A DNA stretch of 64,000 nt from Rhizobium grahamii (lineage in GTDB: Bacteria > Pseudomonadota > Alphaproteobacteria > Rhizobiales > Rhizobiaceae): the NCBI RefSeq assembly GCF_009498215.1, contig NZ_CP043498.1, forward strand, positions 2,046,001-2,110,000, read 5' to 3'. Each line of letters opens with the position of its first letter. The first letter of the stretch is position 1. The notes under the pieces were generated by a model. The model saw only the letters and a program-made list of their open reading frames with translations, did no database searches and had not been told where the DNA came from. Made by a program: the position numbers and the translations under genes. Below, piece by piece: positions 63,482-64,000 of the stretch.

Positions 63482-64000
63482 ATGCTGATCATCGCCGGCC
63501 TCGGCAACCCCGGCAGCAAGTATGCCGGCAACCGACACAACATCGGCTTCATGGCCGTCGACGCCATCTACCGGCGCCACAGCTTTTCGCCATGGTCGAA
63601 GAAGTTCAAGGCCGAGATCTCCGAAGGCGAGCTTGGCGGCGAGAAGGTGTTGCTCATCAAGCCGCAGACCTACATGAACCTCTCGGGCGAATCCGTTGGC
63701 GAGGCCATGCGCTTCTACAAGCTGCAACCCGCCGACCTCATTGCCATCTACGACGAACTCGACCTGCCCCCGCTAAGGCCCGTATCAAGACCGGTGGCGG
63801 GCACGGTGGCCATAACGGCATCAAGTCTCTGGACGCCCATTGTGGCAAGGAATATCGCCGTCTGCGCCTCGGCATCGGCCATCCTGGCAACAAGGATCTG
63901 GTGCACCACTATGTACTCGGCGATTTTGCCAAGGTCGACCAGACCTGGCTCGAACCGATGCTGGATGCGCTCGCCGACAACGCCGAGATGCTTGTGCGGA
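63482..64000 (+). CDS. pth: Peptidyl-tRNA hydrolase, 5' part (frameshift near 63772; runs off the window)
   Basis: Pth releases tRNA from peptidyl-tRNAs that fall off ribosomes and is essential in bacteria. The start [27 protein letters not shown] is typical, with catalytic His in NRHNIGF and [13 protein letters not shown] after it. The frame is lost at about 63771-63773, where [23 protein letters not shown] should be read; the rest ([25 protein letters not shown]) continues one frame over. One missing G explains it, and as the gene is essential an assembly error is most likely. The 3' end lies beyond the window. Confidence 0.93.
   Translation, partial: MLIIAGLGNPGSKYAGNRHNIGFMAVDAIYRRHSFSPWSKKFKAEISEGELGGEKVLLIKPQTYMNLSGESVGEAMRFYKLQPADLIAIYDELDLPPLRPVSRPVAGTVAITASSLWTPIVARNIAVCASASAILATRIWCTTMYSAILPRSTRPGSNRCWMRSPTTPRCLCG

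Overview
The window is about 64 kb of a high-GC alphaproteobacterial chromosome, most probably from the Rhizobiaceae (Sinorhizobium/Ensifer or Rhizobium). Evidence for this is the gene neighbourhoods dnaG...carA, carB...greA-lpsB-lrp-trxB-lsrB-abcR1/abcR2-arsR and prs...rplY...pth, promoters of the CTTGAC-N16/17-CTATAT type, and a GTTC-N7-GTTC LexA box. Genus and species cannot be fixed from the sequence alone. It looks like core chromosome: no IS element, integrase, CRISPR array, rRNA or tRNA gene was seen.

Layout. 1-5.3 kb: start of dnaG, an unannotated transcript or leader ending in a perfect terminator, a protein of unknown function, a GatB/YqeY protein, carA and a MATE exporter. 5.3-10 kb: MFS exporter with a LysR regulator, YpfJ-type metallopeptidase, PAP2 membrane phosphatase. 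10-22 kb: zinc alcohol dehydrogenase, carB, a two-gene DNA-repair operon (DUF4130-UdgX plus a radical SAM/HhH protein) behind a LexA-controlled promoter, greA-lpsB, lrp, trxB-lsrB. 22-25.2 kb: tandem AbcR-type sRNAs, then an ArsR-MFS-Old Yellow Enzyme operon. 25-35.5 kb: mostly single genes (APH(6)-like kinase, SDR/LysR divergent pair, Ca2+/H+ antiporter, diguanylate cyclase, aspartate aminotransferase, PQQ-type aldose dehydrogenase, EamA exporter). 35.5-43.9 kb: cspA with a structured leader, small exported proteins, a PetP/PetR-like MarR + response regulator + histidine kinase + DUF1349 operon, csaA, proC-ybjN. 44-50.9 kb: a candidate sRNA, UbiK-like factor, lgt-midA-pgeF-M24 operon, lipoprotein, prs. 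51-63.4 kb: a signalling-rich stretch with a Kazal lipoprotein, peroxiredoxin-like protein, a very large class III nucleotide cyclase/ATPase/TPR protein, two GGDEF-EAL proteins and a periplasmic binding protein, placed around rplY. The window ends inside pth.

Themes. Pyrimidine/arginine precursor synthesis (carA, carB, prs), envelope work (lpsB, lgt, pgeF, PAP2, exported proteins), and dense regulation: four LysR-type proteins or relatives, Lrp, ArsR, MarR, one two-component system, three c-di-GMP proteins, one cyclase and several small RNAs. The most noteworthy items are the SOS-boxed UdgX/radical SAM operon and the shared element placed at the same distance from both AbcR promoters.

Sequence quality. 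Six genes (MATE, carB, petR-like, SH3/DUF1236, lipoprotein, pth) are broken by seven apparent one-base deletions, nearly all in short G/C runs. Since carB and pth are normally indispensable and the two reading frames join perfectly, these are best explained as assembly errors rather than true pseudogenes; each is annotated across its full span with the break point given.
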